Shown here: positions 28,211-37,141 of the stretch, in pieces
Layout: each line of letters opens with the position of its first letter
How positions within the stretch are numbered: the stretch's first letter is position 1
NCBI RefSeq assembly: GCF_031198435.1
Contig: NZ_CP133548.1
Span: 558,001-622,000, forward strand
DNA length: 64,000 nt
From: Pleionea litopenaei
Lineage (GTDB): Bacteria; Pseudomonadota; Gammaproteobacteria; Enterobacterales; Kangiellaceae
Direction: 5' to 3'
Notes under the pieces: generated by a model
Told to the model about the DNA's origin: nothing
Databases searched by the model: none
The model's input: the letters and a program-made list of their open reading frames with translations, nothing else
Position numbers and translations under genes: made by a program

Positions 28211-31200
28211 ATGGGAACACAAGATATATCTCGATCGATTTTTGATCCTGAAAAACATTATCGAAGCGTTGGTCAACAGCAAGGGCGAGTGCTGACAGAC
28301 GATGATTGGAATGAGAACAATAACATCGATGAACATTACCAACGCGGATTAGCATTTGATGTTGTTGGTTCAGCTGGAAGTCCAAATGAAGGGTTTCGAA
28401 TTAGTGATCCTGTCATTACTGATCGAGGCGTTGATTTTAAGATTGCTGCGGGCACCTTTTACCTCGGTGGAATGAGACTAACATTAGAGAATTCTGAGAG
28501 CTACTTGTTACAAAGTGATTGGTTACAAGGACCAGAGTTAGTAGAGGGCTCAGGTCCAAGAAACGATTTGGTTGTGCTTGAAGCTTATCAGCAAACGGTA
28601 ACTGCAGTTGAAGACAGTGAGTTATTTGAAGTCGCTTTAGGCAGTGCAGATACAACCACGCGGCAAAAATTAATGCAAAGAATTCATCTTCTTGGCGATA
28701 TTGATAGCGCTGAGTGTGAACATGCATGGGCAGAATTCAAGCAAATGCTGGTAGAGGATGGAAGTTGGCAATCAGACAACTGTCTCTTACCCGATGCGCA
28801 ACTTAATGTTGGCTTTGTCGACTCTGGTGTTGGCGATGATTTGTGTCGTCCGACGGCTGCTGGAGGATATTTAGGTGCAGAAAACCAAGCAATAAGAGTT
28901 CAGCTAGTGGACGAGTCACACTTGACTTGGGGCTTCGACAATGCTGCACCGCTCTATCGGGTTGAAGTCGATGTTGATAGACGTACTTTACGACTTATGA
29001 CACCTCCAAAAGATCAAATGCAATGGCCCAGTGCTGATCAAGTTGTTGAAATTTTACCTTGGTGCGCGGTGCTTCCTAATAATCAAAAGTTAGCTGAACA
29101 TTCCGGTCATTTAACTAGAGTTAGCACTTCTTATAACCCTGATACCGGCGCTATTGAAATTGCTGACGCCATTCCAGAGGATGGTTTTGATGAATGGGAG
29201 CAACGACTAGACTCTGATGAACTGTCTGAAAATGGACGCTATTATTTTTTGCGAGTATGGAATAGAGGGAGTGATCGAGAATCGTCTGAATCCATCGAGT
29301 TTTCGCCTAATGTTCCCGTAGCGTTAGGTAATACGGGTGTCGAAATTACATTAAGTGGAACTCAATTTAACGGTGGTGATTATTGGGTTATCGCGGTTCG
29401 ACCAGAAACTCCAAAACAAGCTATGCCTTGGATTTTAGAGGCAGGTCGTGGTCCCAATGGTGTTAAGCGGTATTTTAGTCCTTTAGCGATTCTAAGCTGG
29501 CAAGCGGACCAAAGTGTTTCAGTAACCGATTGTCGGCCACGCTTTCGGCCTTTAACTCGACAGAAAATATGCTGCAGTTATGTTATTGGTGATGGCGTTT
29601 CAAGTTTTGGCGATTTCAACTCAATTGAAGAAGCACTAGATCGGCTTCCGCAAAAAGGCGGAGAATTATGTTTACTCCCTGGAATACATCGAGCAAATGT
29701 CACTATTTTAAATAAATCAGGTATCACTATTAAAGGTTGTGGTCGTCGAACAAAAGTAATCCCTAGAGAAGCCGAGCAAAGTGAAGCTTTATTTTCTATT
29801 TATGATTCTAGCCATATTAAAATACACCACCTGGAATTAATCGCGTTCGATACCACCGCAATTGCTATCGTCGCCAGTGAAGCAGATGCGGTTAGCTACA
29901 TCAATATCTGTGACAACTCCATCTTTGCCTGTGAGAGTGGTTTGAAAAACTTAGATGGTAATCATCTGCTGATAGAGCGAAACACCATAAAGATGATTGA
30001 TAAAAGGGATGCAGGTGTCGCCGTATTTAGTCGCGGCGATGACGTTCTTATTCGTGACAACTTAATTGGCGTTTTGCCTTATCAAGAAAATATTCCTGGA
30101 GATGATGGTGGTGGCTCGGATAATCCCAACCCATCGGATAACTGTTTAGATTTAAACTTAATCTATCGTAATCCGACTTACTTAGTTCAATGGATTAATT
30201 TTGCATGGTCTTTTGATCTAGTCGCTTATATTCCTACTAATCCATATCGAGCGTTAGGTGGAATACAAATCGGCAGTGGTTCTGAGCGCATTGAAATTAT
30301 ACACAATCAAATAATCGGAGGGGCTGGAAACGGTATCACTTTAGGAAGTGAGCCGATCGTCGATGATTTTGAGGCACCGAACCCGCGTCCTCCGGTTAAT
30401 ATTGATGTCCAAGAGAGAAGCGTTACTGGATTCGTTCAGCTCAATGGTGAGGCGGTAGCCGATGAGGTCGTTGTTTTAACGCAAGACGATGTCGTTCATC
30501 AGGGGGTGACCAGCGATCAAGGATATTTCTCGATGGTAGTAAACCCACTTGGTCAATACACTGTAACAATAGCCGATCCCTCTATTGCCGTTGAAAGTGT
30601 AGAAGTTATTGATGCCGGTGAATTTGGTGTTTACTACCAAATTAATGTGGTTGACGTCGACGTTGATATCGATATGAACGATGTACTTGCTTTTATTTAT
30701 CAAGTCAATATCGACGATAATCGAATACAATCTATGGGCGAGAGTGGAGTAGGTTTTCCTCGCTTAACCGCTGACGATATTAAAGAAGTTTTGCGACTAT
30801 TGGTTCAGCAAGGCGGCTTAAATAATGCTGCTAGAATGTTATTGCTTCTAGGCATGATTTTATTCGGAGCGTTTACCGGATTGGTTATGCAATTAAATAT
30901 TCGCAATAATTTAATCGTTGGGTGTTTAAGAAATTTATTAGACATAAATGAAGGTGAGCTAGGTAAACGTTTTCGTGGTATCGGTGGGATTTCTCTGCCA
31001 TTTTGTGAAGAAGTCGTCATCGCGGGTAATCGAATAGAAGATAATGGCGTGGTTCATCGAGGTCCGGTTCAAGGCATCTTTATTATAAGCACCACCCATG
31101 CAGAGATTTATGAGAATCACATAGTTAATAATGGTGCAACCACCGTGAGTAGCTTGCAAAACCCCCTCGTTGGTGGAGTACTAATTTTCATTGCTGCAGA

Positions 31201-31993
31201 CTTCAGTCGAATTTCGGGTTCGAAGCAAGGAGAGATTAATGAAAAGCAAAGAGCATCGATGTTGGCAACCCGAGGGAATAGCGCGTTACAAGTTATAAGG
31301 TTTTCAGATAACGTAATACAGCAGCCATTAGGACGTTCGTTAACTGTGGTATTGTCTATCGGTGGTATGACTATCCATGATAATCAATTCATTACTGAAA
31401 ATTCCGTTGCTCAAGACTTTGATGAAAGTGTTCTGTCTGATACTAACAGTAGTATTCCAAATGAACAGTTAGTGAGTGCATTGAAGCAATTATCAACCAG
31501 CGCTGGAATGCTTTTTATCAATAACTTGGGGAACATTGGAGCGACGAAAGTTCATAACAATCAAGCCACTCTGATGCGTCCCAATGACGCCGGAGTAAGC
31601 TTAGCTGTTTACAACACTTCGAATATCCAATTTTCCGAGAATCACATTCAATGTGGTGCAGGAGATTTAACTTCGAACGTGTTGTTAATGAGTGGTTGTG
31701 TTGATGCGTCTCATAATCGTATTGAAGAAGTAGGGCAAATAATTGATAACACGCAACTGCCATATTCACCTTTGTCTATGATATCTCTTGGTATTCGATT
31801 GAATACTACGGTAATGAATCAATCTAATCATTGTGTTGTTGCTTTCGGTCGACCTGGATTTATTGTCGATGAGGCGAATTTAGTACTGACAGATGCCAAC
31901 AAGATTTGTCCTTTGTTGCTTTCAGATTACCGTGAAAGCATGGTTGGTTATATGGCAGAGCATTATTACTACAGTGTTAACGCGGAGGCTTAA
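28211..31993 (+). CDS. DUF6519 / right-handed beta-helix protein, probable fibre or baseplate appendage
   Basis: About 1260 residues. The N-terminus ISRSIFDPEKHYRSVGQQQGRVLTDDDWNE (here in two parts: FDPEKHYRSV and QQQGRVLTDDDWNE) is the DUF6519 signature common in eCIS loci. From about residue 460 a long right-handed beta-helix follows, with repeated units such as ICDNSIFACESGL and LIERNTIKMIDKR. Around residues 732-800 the helix is interrupted by a small beta domain (RSVTGFVQLNGEAVADEVVV ... GYFSMVV) of carboxypeptidase-regulatory-like type, then a helical segment. ATG 28211 has AAGGA 9 nt upstream and is preferred over GTG 28205. Likely target-binding or structural. Confidence 0.82.
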   Translation: MGTQDISRSIFDPEKHYRSVGQQQGRVLTDDDWNENNNIDEHYQRGLAFDVVGSAGSPNEGFRISDPVITDRGVDFKIAAGTFYLGGMRLTLENSESYLLQSDWLQGPELVEGSGPRNDLVVLEAYQQTVTAVEDSELFEVALGSADTTTRQKLMQRIHLLGDIDSAECEHAWAEFKQMLVEDGSWQSDNCLLPDAQLNVGFVDSGVGDDLCRPTAAGGYLGAENQAIRVQLVDESHLTWGFDNAAPLYRVEVDVDRRTLRLMTPPKDQMQWPSADQVVEILPWCAVLPNNQKLAEHSGHLTRVSTSYNPDTGAIEIADAIPEDGFDEWEQRLDSDELSENGRYYFLRVWNRGSDRESSESIEFSPNVPVALGNTGVEITLSGTQFNGGDYWVIAVRPETPKQAMPWILEAGRGPNGVKRYFSPLAILSWQADQSVSVTDCRPRFRPLTRQKICCSYVIGDGVSSFGDFNSIEEALDRLPQKGGELCLLPGIHRANVTILNKSGITIKGCGRRTKVIPREAEQSEALFSIYDSSHIKIHHLELIAFDTTAIAIVASEADAVSYINICDNSIFACESGLKNLDGNHLLIERNTIKMIDKRDAGVAVFSRGDDVLIRDNLIGVLPYQENIPGDDGGGSDNPNPSDNCLDLNLIYRNPTYLVQWINFAWSFDLVAYIPTNPYRALGGIQIGSGSERIEIIHNQIIGGAGNGITLGSEPIVDDFEAPNPRPPVNIDVQERSVTGFVQLNGEAVADEVVVLTQDDVVHQGVTSDQGYFSMVVNPLGQYTVTIADPSIAVESVEVIDAGEFGVYYQINVVDVDVDIDMNDVLAFIYQVNIDDNRIQSMGESGVGFPRLTADDIKEVLRLLVQQGGLNNAARMLLLLGMILFGAFTGLVMQLNIRNNLIVGCLRNLLDINEGELGKRFRGIGGISLPFCEEVVIAGNRIEDNGVVHRGPVQGIFIISTTHAEIYENHIVNNGATTVSSLQNPLVGGVLIFIAADFSRISGSKQGEINEKQRASMLATRGNSALQVIRFSDNVIQQPLGRSLTVVLSIGGMTIHDNQFITENSVAQDFDESVLSDTNSSIPNEQLVSALKQLSTSAGMLFINNLGNIGATKVHNNQATLMRPNDAGVSLAVYNTSNIQFSENHIQCGAGDLTSNVLLMSGCVDASHNRIEEVGQIIDNTQLPYSPLSMISLGIRLNTTVMNQSNHCVVAFGRPGFIVDEANLVLTDANKICPLLLSDYRESMVGYMAEHYYYSVNAEA

Positions 31994-31995
31994 CC

Positions 31996-32604
31996 ATGAG
32001 CGAGCAAGATATTCAAAATAAGCTTGATAAATTATTTAAAACTCAGGCAAATACTGTTCAAGATCAACGTAAGTTATCTTCTGATTTCGCGGTTATGAAC
32101 TCTATGTTAGTCAGTCGAGAAACCAAGCGCTTACAAAAGAAATACGGAAAGAATGATATTAGGGTTGCCTCGCTTAAACAGAAAAAAGCTGAGATTCATC
32201 GTAATATAAGAGAATCTATAGCTATGAAACCGGTTGAGAGAACAGTAAAATTTGATTCGGTTTTAAAAACAGACGCCGTTGTCGAAGGCGCTATTCACGA
32301 CGAGCATGGTGTCGGCGTCAAGAACTTAAATGTCTACCTAGTTGATGAAGCCGGAAAGAAGATTTCTGATATTAAAACGGTTAAGACTGATGAAAGTGGC
32401 GGGTATTCGATTAAGGTTCCAAAAAAATATACTGCAACTACCGAAAAGAAAGTAGGTTTTAAAGTTGTAGTGGAGTCAAATGCCAAAGAAAAAATTGTCG
32501 AAGATAATGAATCCATTTCGCTTGCTGTTGGTGAGCGCATGAACTCAAAAATGACTATAAATAGAGGCCATTTGTTGAAGAATAGACTTAATAAAAAGGG
32601 ATAG
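31996..32604 (+). CDS. Small eCIS-end protein with a carboxypeptidase-regulatory-like domain
   Basis: 202 residues. The first 75 are charged and helical (QNKLDKLFKTQANTVQDQRK), then VEGAIHDEHGVGVKNLNVYL ... TDESGGYSIKVPKK gives a prealbumin-like beta-sandwich of the carboxypeptidase-regulatory/CnaB kind, followed by a basic tail. The same kind of domain sits inside the upstream beta-helix protein, so the two may work together at the particle surface. GGAGG lies 8 nt before the ATG. It is the last gene of the eCIS block. Confidence 0.7.
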   Translation: MSEQDIQNKLDKLFKTQANTVQDQRKLSSDFAVMNSMLVSRETKRLQKKYGKNDIRVASLKQKKAEIHRNIRESIAMKPVERTVKFDSVLKTDAVVEGAIHDEHGVGVKNLNVYLVDEAGKKISDIKTVKTDESGGYSIKVPKKYTATTEKKVGFKVVVESNAKEKIVEDNESISLAVGERMNSKMTINRGHLLKNRLNKKG

Positions 32605-32612
32605 TGTAAATA

Positions 32613-32650
32613 ATCGCTCGGGAGTGTTAATAGCTTTTGAGCGATCTTTA
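32613..32650 (+). terminator. Possible terminator of the eCIS operon
   Basis: ATCGCTC at 32613-32619 pairs with GAGCGAT at 32639-32645, with a 19-nt loop and a short T-rich CTTTAGTT after it. The loop is long and the T tract weak, so it is only a moderate candidate. The remaining 250 bp to the next gene show no clear promoter or gene. Confidence 0.4.
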
Positions 32651-32905
32651 GTTGTGAGCTTTCGGTTCTATTAGACATTTAGATGCCTAATCTCATCTTT
32701 TTAGCGAAGGAATTCTTTGCCCAAATCTAAGCTATCTTGTGGTTTTAAACATCTATAAACACTTGTGAGTGTCTAAATCTTTGAAATTGCGTGCTATTGT
32801 TCATTTTTCGAGCTAATATCAACATACACGTGTGAGATACGATAAATCTACCTATTTAACATTGAAGTTTAAGTTTACGACTTATTTTGAAAGTATGAGG
32901 GTCAA

Positions 32906-34072
32906 ATGAGCTTCGAAATGATTCATATAATCGGGGCCTGCAGTTATTTTATATGCATGTTACTGTTTGTTTGGGTCAAGCAGTTACCGAAAACTTTACC
33001 TGGTCCTGGTTTCTGGGCTCTCGCAGCGCTTTGTTCTTTTATTTCTCGTATTATCTTTTTAATGTTTAGCAACTTTTCTGATTCTAGTATAAGTTTTTTG
33101 TTTTATTCGGCCATTAACATCATTGAAAAGCCGCTTTTGATGATAGGGTTCTATCGGGTGGTTGGTAAACAGGAAAATAGCTGGCTGATCATTGCATTAA
33201 CCCTTGCGGCCGAAATATGGTTATTAATGACTTGGCTGTTAAATATTAACCCTTGGGCAGCTAGAACCGTCATTTCCATTATTATTGCTGTCTTCTTATT
33301 TAATATTACGTTCTTAGCAATACAAGAACTGAAGAAACATTCAAGATTAACCCTTATTTTAATAGGAATTGGTAGTAGTTTATTAGCGACTCATTGGTTG
33401 TTAGCTTATCCGATGATCAGTCATTTCCCGAGCTGGAATCAAAATGGTTTCGTCGTAGGTATGGTCATCACCTTAACGATGTATTTTGGTTTCCTTGGCT
33501 TAGTTCTGACTGATGTGCAACGAAGGTTAGTTCAGGCTGAAAAAGAAGCTTTAGATTTAGCCTATCATGATCCATTGACTGGCCTAAACAATAAACGCTA
33601 CGTGAATAATATTTTCGATAAAGCTGTGCTCTTAGCCAATCGGCCACACCAGTTAATAGCAATACTTTATATCGATCTCGACAACTTTAAACCGATCAAT
33701 GACGATGCCGGACATCAAATTGGTGATGAAGTGCTAAAAGTTGTCGCTAATCGACTTTCTGAGTCAACGAGAAGTACGGATATTTGCGCTCGCATTGGTG
33801 GTGATGAGTTTTTATTACTTGCGACTCAACTTGAACATGAAGAGCAAGTAATGGACGTTGCTCAAAAAATACTGGAACAGCTTGTACAACCAATTTTAAT
33901 AGCAGATAAACAGTTTTATCTAGGAGCAAGTATTGGCATAAGCCTTTTCCCTAAGCATGGCCAAAATTTAACAGATCTTTCTAATAAGGCTGATCTAGCG
34001 ATGTATCATGTCAAGCGCCATGGGAAAAGTGGATTCGAAGTTTATAATTCTAATATGACATTCGATAAATGA
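32906..34072 (+). CDS. Membrane-bound diguanylate cyclase (GGDEF)
   Basis: Makes the second messenger c-di-GMP from two GTP at the inner membrane. About six hydrophobic helices occupy residues 1-205, then a short linker and the GGDEF domain, starting DLAYHDPLTGLNNKRY. The signature RIGGDEF is intact (GGDEF at 298-302), and RSTD nine residues upstream with five residues before GGDEF forms the inhibitory I-site, so product inhibition is expected. The N-terminal sensor is not a family I can name. GAGG lies 5 nt before the start. Its position behind the eCIS operon invites, but does not prove, a regulatory link. Confidence 0.92.
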   Translation: MSFEMIHIIGACSYFICMLLFVWVKQLPKTLPGPGFWALAALCSFISRIIFLMFSNFSDSSISFLFYSAINIIEKPLLMIGFYRVVGKQENSWLIIALTLAAEIWLLMTWLLNINPWAARTVISIIIAVFLFNITFLAIQELKKHSRLTLILIGIGSSLLATHWLLAYPMISHFPSWNQNGFVVGMVITLTMYFGFLGLVLTDVQRRLVQAEKEALDLAYHDPLTGLNNKRYVNNIFDKAVLLANRPHQLIAILYIDLDNFKPINDDAGHQIGDEVLKVVANRLSESTRSTDICARIGGDEFLLLATQLEHEEQVMDVAQKILEQLVQPILIADKQFYLGASIGISLFPKHGQNLTDLSNKADLAMYHVKRHGKSGFEVYNSNMTFDK

Positions 34073-34277
34073 TCTTTCTGTAACACCGCATTTTTGTCTA
34101 ATTATCCGTGAAAAGCAAGAGGCTAGGCCAAAATATAATAGGGTGTGTCCGATATCTGATAACCAATTCTTCCGAATAAACATAGTGTAAAGCACTGATC
34201 TGACAGTGAGTCATGTATGACGATAACTCGATCATGTTTTAGTTGTTCACTCAAATAATTAAGGAAGAGGTATTAGA

Positions 34278-35423
34278 ATGTTAAAGACAAAACTTACCGC
34301 AGCTTTGTTCGTAACCTTAACGGGAGGTTTCATTAGTAATGTTGCACATGCCGTTGAGTATCCACAGACCGTCGAGGCTTATTTTTCACCTCCGAGTATA
34401 GAGTATGGCGGGCGTTCAAGGTTAAGCTGGCAAGCGAACAATGAAAACATCGCTAAATGTACGTTATCAGGTGATGGTTTCGCGAATCCTCAAACTGATC
34501 TTGAGCCATCGGGTTTTCGCTATCTGTCAGCGACCAGTGATCGGAATATCAAAGTAACCTGCGGCTTCGGTACATGGCTTAAAGGTGAAAAAGAGCTTAC
34601 TTTAAAAGTAAAGCCTTTAAATATTGAAGCAAAGTATGAACCTTCAACAATCGTAATAGGCGGGAGTTCAAAATTAATTTGGTCTGCTCCCGGAGCTGAT
34701 TCATGCACGAGTACAGGAGCGTCAAGTGTTCATGGCGCTAGTGGTGAAGTGGTTTTTAATGGTGATGAAATTGGAGAGTATTCAACGACTCTACGTTGTA
34801 CTAGAAATAACTCAACATCGACGAAAACCGTTTCGGTTAATGTCATTGATCACCTTCCTCCAATTGTGAATGCCTACTTTAGTCCTAGCTACTTGTCACA
34901 GCCTGGAACAACTTGGTTTACCTGGTCATCAATAGCTGCAACACAATGCTCTAAAGGAGGCTCGAGTGGCAGTATACCGACCTACGTCAGCTATAGCATG
35001 ACTGATTGGGTTACTTGTTATGGGCCTGGTGGTTCTTCAACCGGATTTGCTCACGTTACTGTTAATCGAACGGGTGGTAAAGAGCCAGGGCCTTTAAAGA
35101 CAATAACTCAAGCGAGCAGCATCTCTGAGGTAATCGATAATAAACTAAATCGAACATTTCATAGACTCACGGGTAAACAACTCGTTGACTCATCTATGAC
35201 GATTTTAGAAGTGAAATTGAATAATGATGATAAGTTAGATGTTTTGGTCCATGATGGTGATACGAAAGTTGTTTATCTATTTTTAAGTGAAGAAAAAGAG
35301 CTTAAACTAGTAAGAGTCATCCCACAAGTTTCATCAATCAGCGAACTTGATTCTATTCAAATGATTAAAGTTGATGACTCGCAACCGTTGCAATTAATCA
35401 TTAATAAATCGATTAATAAATGA
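34278..35423 (+). CDS. Secreted protein with three Ig-like repeats
   Basis: 381 residues with a signal peptide (KTKLTAALFVTLTGGFISNVAHA) cut before VEYP. Three repeats of 75-85 residues follow, beginning VEAYFSPPSIEYGGRSRLSW, IEAKYEPSTIVIGGSSKLIW and VNAYFSPSYLSQPGTTWFTW; each carries a Trp and cysteines that could pair, as in bacterial Ig-like folds. The last 110 residues form a different domain with alternating strands (MTILEVKLNNDDKLDVLVHD), VCBS/FG-GAP-like in flavour. Exported to periplasm or outside; function unknown. RBS AAGGAAGAGG is strong. Confidence 0.75.
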   Translation: MLKTKLTAALFVTLTGGFISNVAHAVEYPQTVEAYFSPPSIEYGGRSRLSWQANNENIAKCTLSGDGFANPQTDLEPSGFRYLSATSDRNIKVTCGFGTWLKGEKELTLKVKPLNIEAKYEPSTIVIGGSSKLIWSAPGADSCTSTGASSVHGASGEVVFNGDEIGEYSTTLRCTRNNSTSTKTVSVNVIDHLPPIVNAYFSPSYLSQPGTTWFTWSSIAATQCSKGGSSGSIPTYVSYSMTDWVTCYGPGGSSTGFAHVTVNRTGGKEPGPLKTITQASSISEVIDNKLNRTFHRLTGKQLVDSSMTILEVKLNNDDKLDVLVHDGDTKVVYLFLSEEKELKLVRVIPQVSSISELDSIQMIKVDDSQPLQLIINKSINK

Positions 35424-35472
35424 CTCTAGACGTCATTGACATGGTAATTTGATATAAGAGACTTTTGATAGA

Positions 35473-35524
35473 GGACACCCATGTTTTTATAACTAGACTT
35501 ATGGTTTTGATAGGGGACACCCAT
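35473..35524 (+). repeat. Two direct copies of the dispersed GGACACCCAT motif
   Basis: GGACACCCAT occurs at 35473-35482 and 35515-35524, each preceded by TTTTGATAGRG. The same core or its GGACATCCAT variant recurs at 38774, 40068 (reverse), 51993, 52036, 52137 (reverse), 54780 (reverse) and 54834 (reverse, partial), all in intergenic DNA. It lies in the 268-bp gap before the nitroreductase remnant. Confidence 0.7.
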
Positions 35525-35691
35525 CGATTTGACCTGTAATTTCTAAATGGCGCTAGTGGAGGATGAAAATAGTCGACTTCTCTAGCGCTTATTCTATAAT
35601 AATGTTGCATGTGCAACTATATTGATGCATTCTATGTTGGTCTTGAAACTGAACTTTTCTAATTTGCGATAATACTTATAGGCGCACCGGT

Positions 35692-36367
35692 ATGAAAGAG
35701 CACGACTCGATTCCACTTTCAGATTATATTGAATACTCAGACGACGAAATGTTAACGCGCTCGGTCGATTTCTATGAAGAGGTCAAACGAAGACACACTA
35801 TTCGAGAGTTCTCAAATAAGCCAGTATCAAGAGAGCTAATTGAGAATTGTATAAGGGCGGCCGGTACTGCACCTAGCGGTGCGAACCATCAACCGTGGTT
35901 TTTCTGTGCTATTAATAACGTCAAAATTAAAAGACAAATTAGAGAAGAAGCCGAACGAGAAGAAGTTGCGTTCTATAATGAGAAGCGAGCTGGCGAAGAG
36001 TGGTTACAGGCGCTCAAGCCTTTAGGCACCGATGCGGATAAACCATTCCTAGAAATTGCGCCTTGGTTAATTGCAATATTTGCACAGAGAACAGGCGGAA
36101 TTACAGGTAACTCAAAGACCAAGAATTATTATGTTTCTGAGTCAGTTGGTATTGCTACGGGGATTTTGATCCAAGCGCTTCATCACAGTGGTCTAGTGAC
36201 ATTGACACACACCCAAACCGATGAGGTTTTTGAATAAAATTTGCAACCGCCCTGAATCAGAGCGTCCATACATATTACTCGTTGTTGGCTATCCCGCAGA
36301 GTATGCAACAATTCCTACACATGCTATCCGCAAAAAGAGTCTGGAAGAGATAGCTGAGTTTTATTAA
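35692..36367 (+). pseudogene. Nitroreductase-family gene, frameshifted near its 3' end
   Basis: FMN-dependent nitroreductase fold: [35 protein letters not shown] and the C-terminal [12 protein letters not shown] are all recognisable. The first frame runs to a stop at 36237 after [10 protein letters not shown], but the conserved continuation [20 protein letters not shown] is in another frame from 36221 and ends at TAA 36367. A net change of one frame has thus occurred near 36212-36220; restoring one C in each of two short C runs would give the expected T-P-N-P-M. A real lesion or a sequence error are both possible. Full protein would be about 226 residues. Confidence 0.85.
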
Positions 36368-36373
36368 GACTAC

Positions 36374-36901
36374 TCAAAAGTTATTAGACTCTTTTTTGTA
36401 CCATCGAATAATTTCTTTCTGATCAGCCGGTAAATTTGCAGTATCCTGTTGTAGCGCATGTTCTGCGAGTAAGGTTAAAGCATGTAGCTCTAGTTTTAGT
36501 AAGGTTTGATTTATTTCTTCTATTGACTTAGCGCCAAGCTTTTCTTTAAATTCATGGTCTCTATTTTCGAGCCTGTCAATTAATTGCTCGTGCAGTGCAT
36601 TACCCTCTTCAGTTAACGAAAGTTGCTTTTCCTTTTTGTTGCCCGCTATAGACTCTTTAATTAGATAGCCTTCTTTAAGTAAAGTCTTAACTCCGCGAGA
36701 GATTGTGTAGCTATCGAGCTTAGTTTGTGCTGCAACTTGAGCTGCAGAAATCGGTTGATAGCAGCCAATATTAAGTAGAACTCGTAACTCTCGGCTACCA
36801 AGAGACGTTAAACTTCGGATTTCAATATCTCGAGCAAGCTGTAACAAGTTACTTACGACGGCGATACGGTAGGGAAGGTGTTGATTTAAATCGTATGACA
36901 T
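36374..36901 (-). CDS. MarR-family transcriptional regulator
   Basis: 175 residues with the winged-helix core of MarR: LGSRELRVLLNIGCYQPISAAQ, the recognition helix LDSYTISRGVKTLLKEGYL, and a wing ending KEKQLSLTEEGNALHEQL. Such dimers repress nearby genes and respond to small ligands. It converges on the nitroreductase remnant (6 bp between stops), so it is not in its operon. The C-terminal helix is longer than the minimal family. Its targets cannot be deduced. Confidence 0.9.
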   Translation of the reverse strand: MSYDLNQHLPYRIAVVSNLLQLARDIEIRSLTSLGSRELRVLLNIGCYQPISAAQVAAQTKLDSYTISRGVKTLLKEGYLIKESIAGNKKEKQLSLTEEGNALHEQLIDRLENRDHEFKEKLGAKSIEEINQTLLKLELHALTLLAEHALQQDTANLPADQKEIIRWYKKESNNF

Positions 36902-37035
36902 AGTTGGTTAGTCAAGTGTAATGATGAATATAGAATAGTATACCATCGTTTATTCATGTAGAGATGGTTGTTTAATATATTCTCTCGCGTCTAGCGAAAT
37001 TGCCGATAAAGTCCCCTAATCAGCCGACCGTTTAC

Positions 37036-37085
37036 TAGAGATTAATAATAGGATGAGGTTTTGCGAAGTAGATTATTAATCCTAG
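37036..37085. repeat. Imperfect inverted repeat between two minus-strand genes
   Basis: GATTAATAAT (37040-37049) and its complement ATTATTAATC (37072-37081) are perfect arms, extended on both sides by CTAG, separated by 22 nt. A second weaker pair, ATGAGCT (37094-37100) and AGCTCAT (37124-37130), lies next to the end of the 37142 gene and could act as its terminator. The region 36902-37141 has no gene. Confidence 0.5.
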
Positions 37086-37141
37086 ATTACATGATGAGCT
37101 AAGTTTAAATTATTCTAGCCTAGAGCTCATAAACCATGCGT

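Noticed and set aside
33468-34195. Minus-strand frames opposite the diguanylate cyclase
   Set aside because: They lie opposite the conserved GGDEF region and have no ribosome-binding sites.
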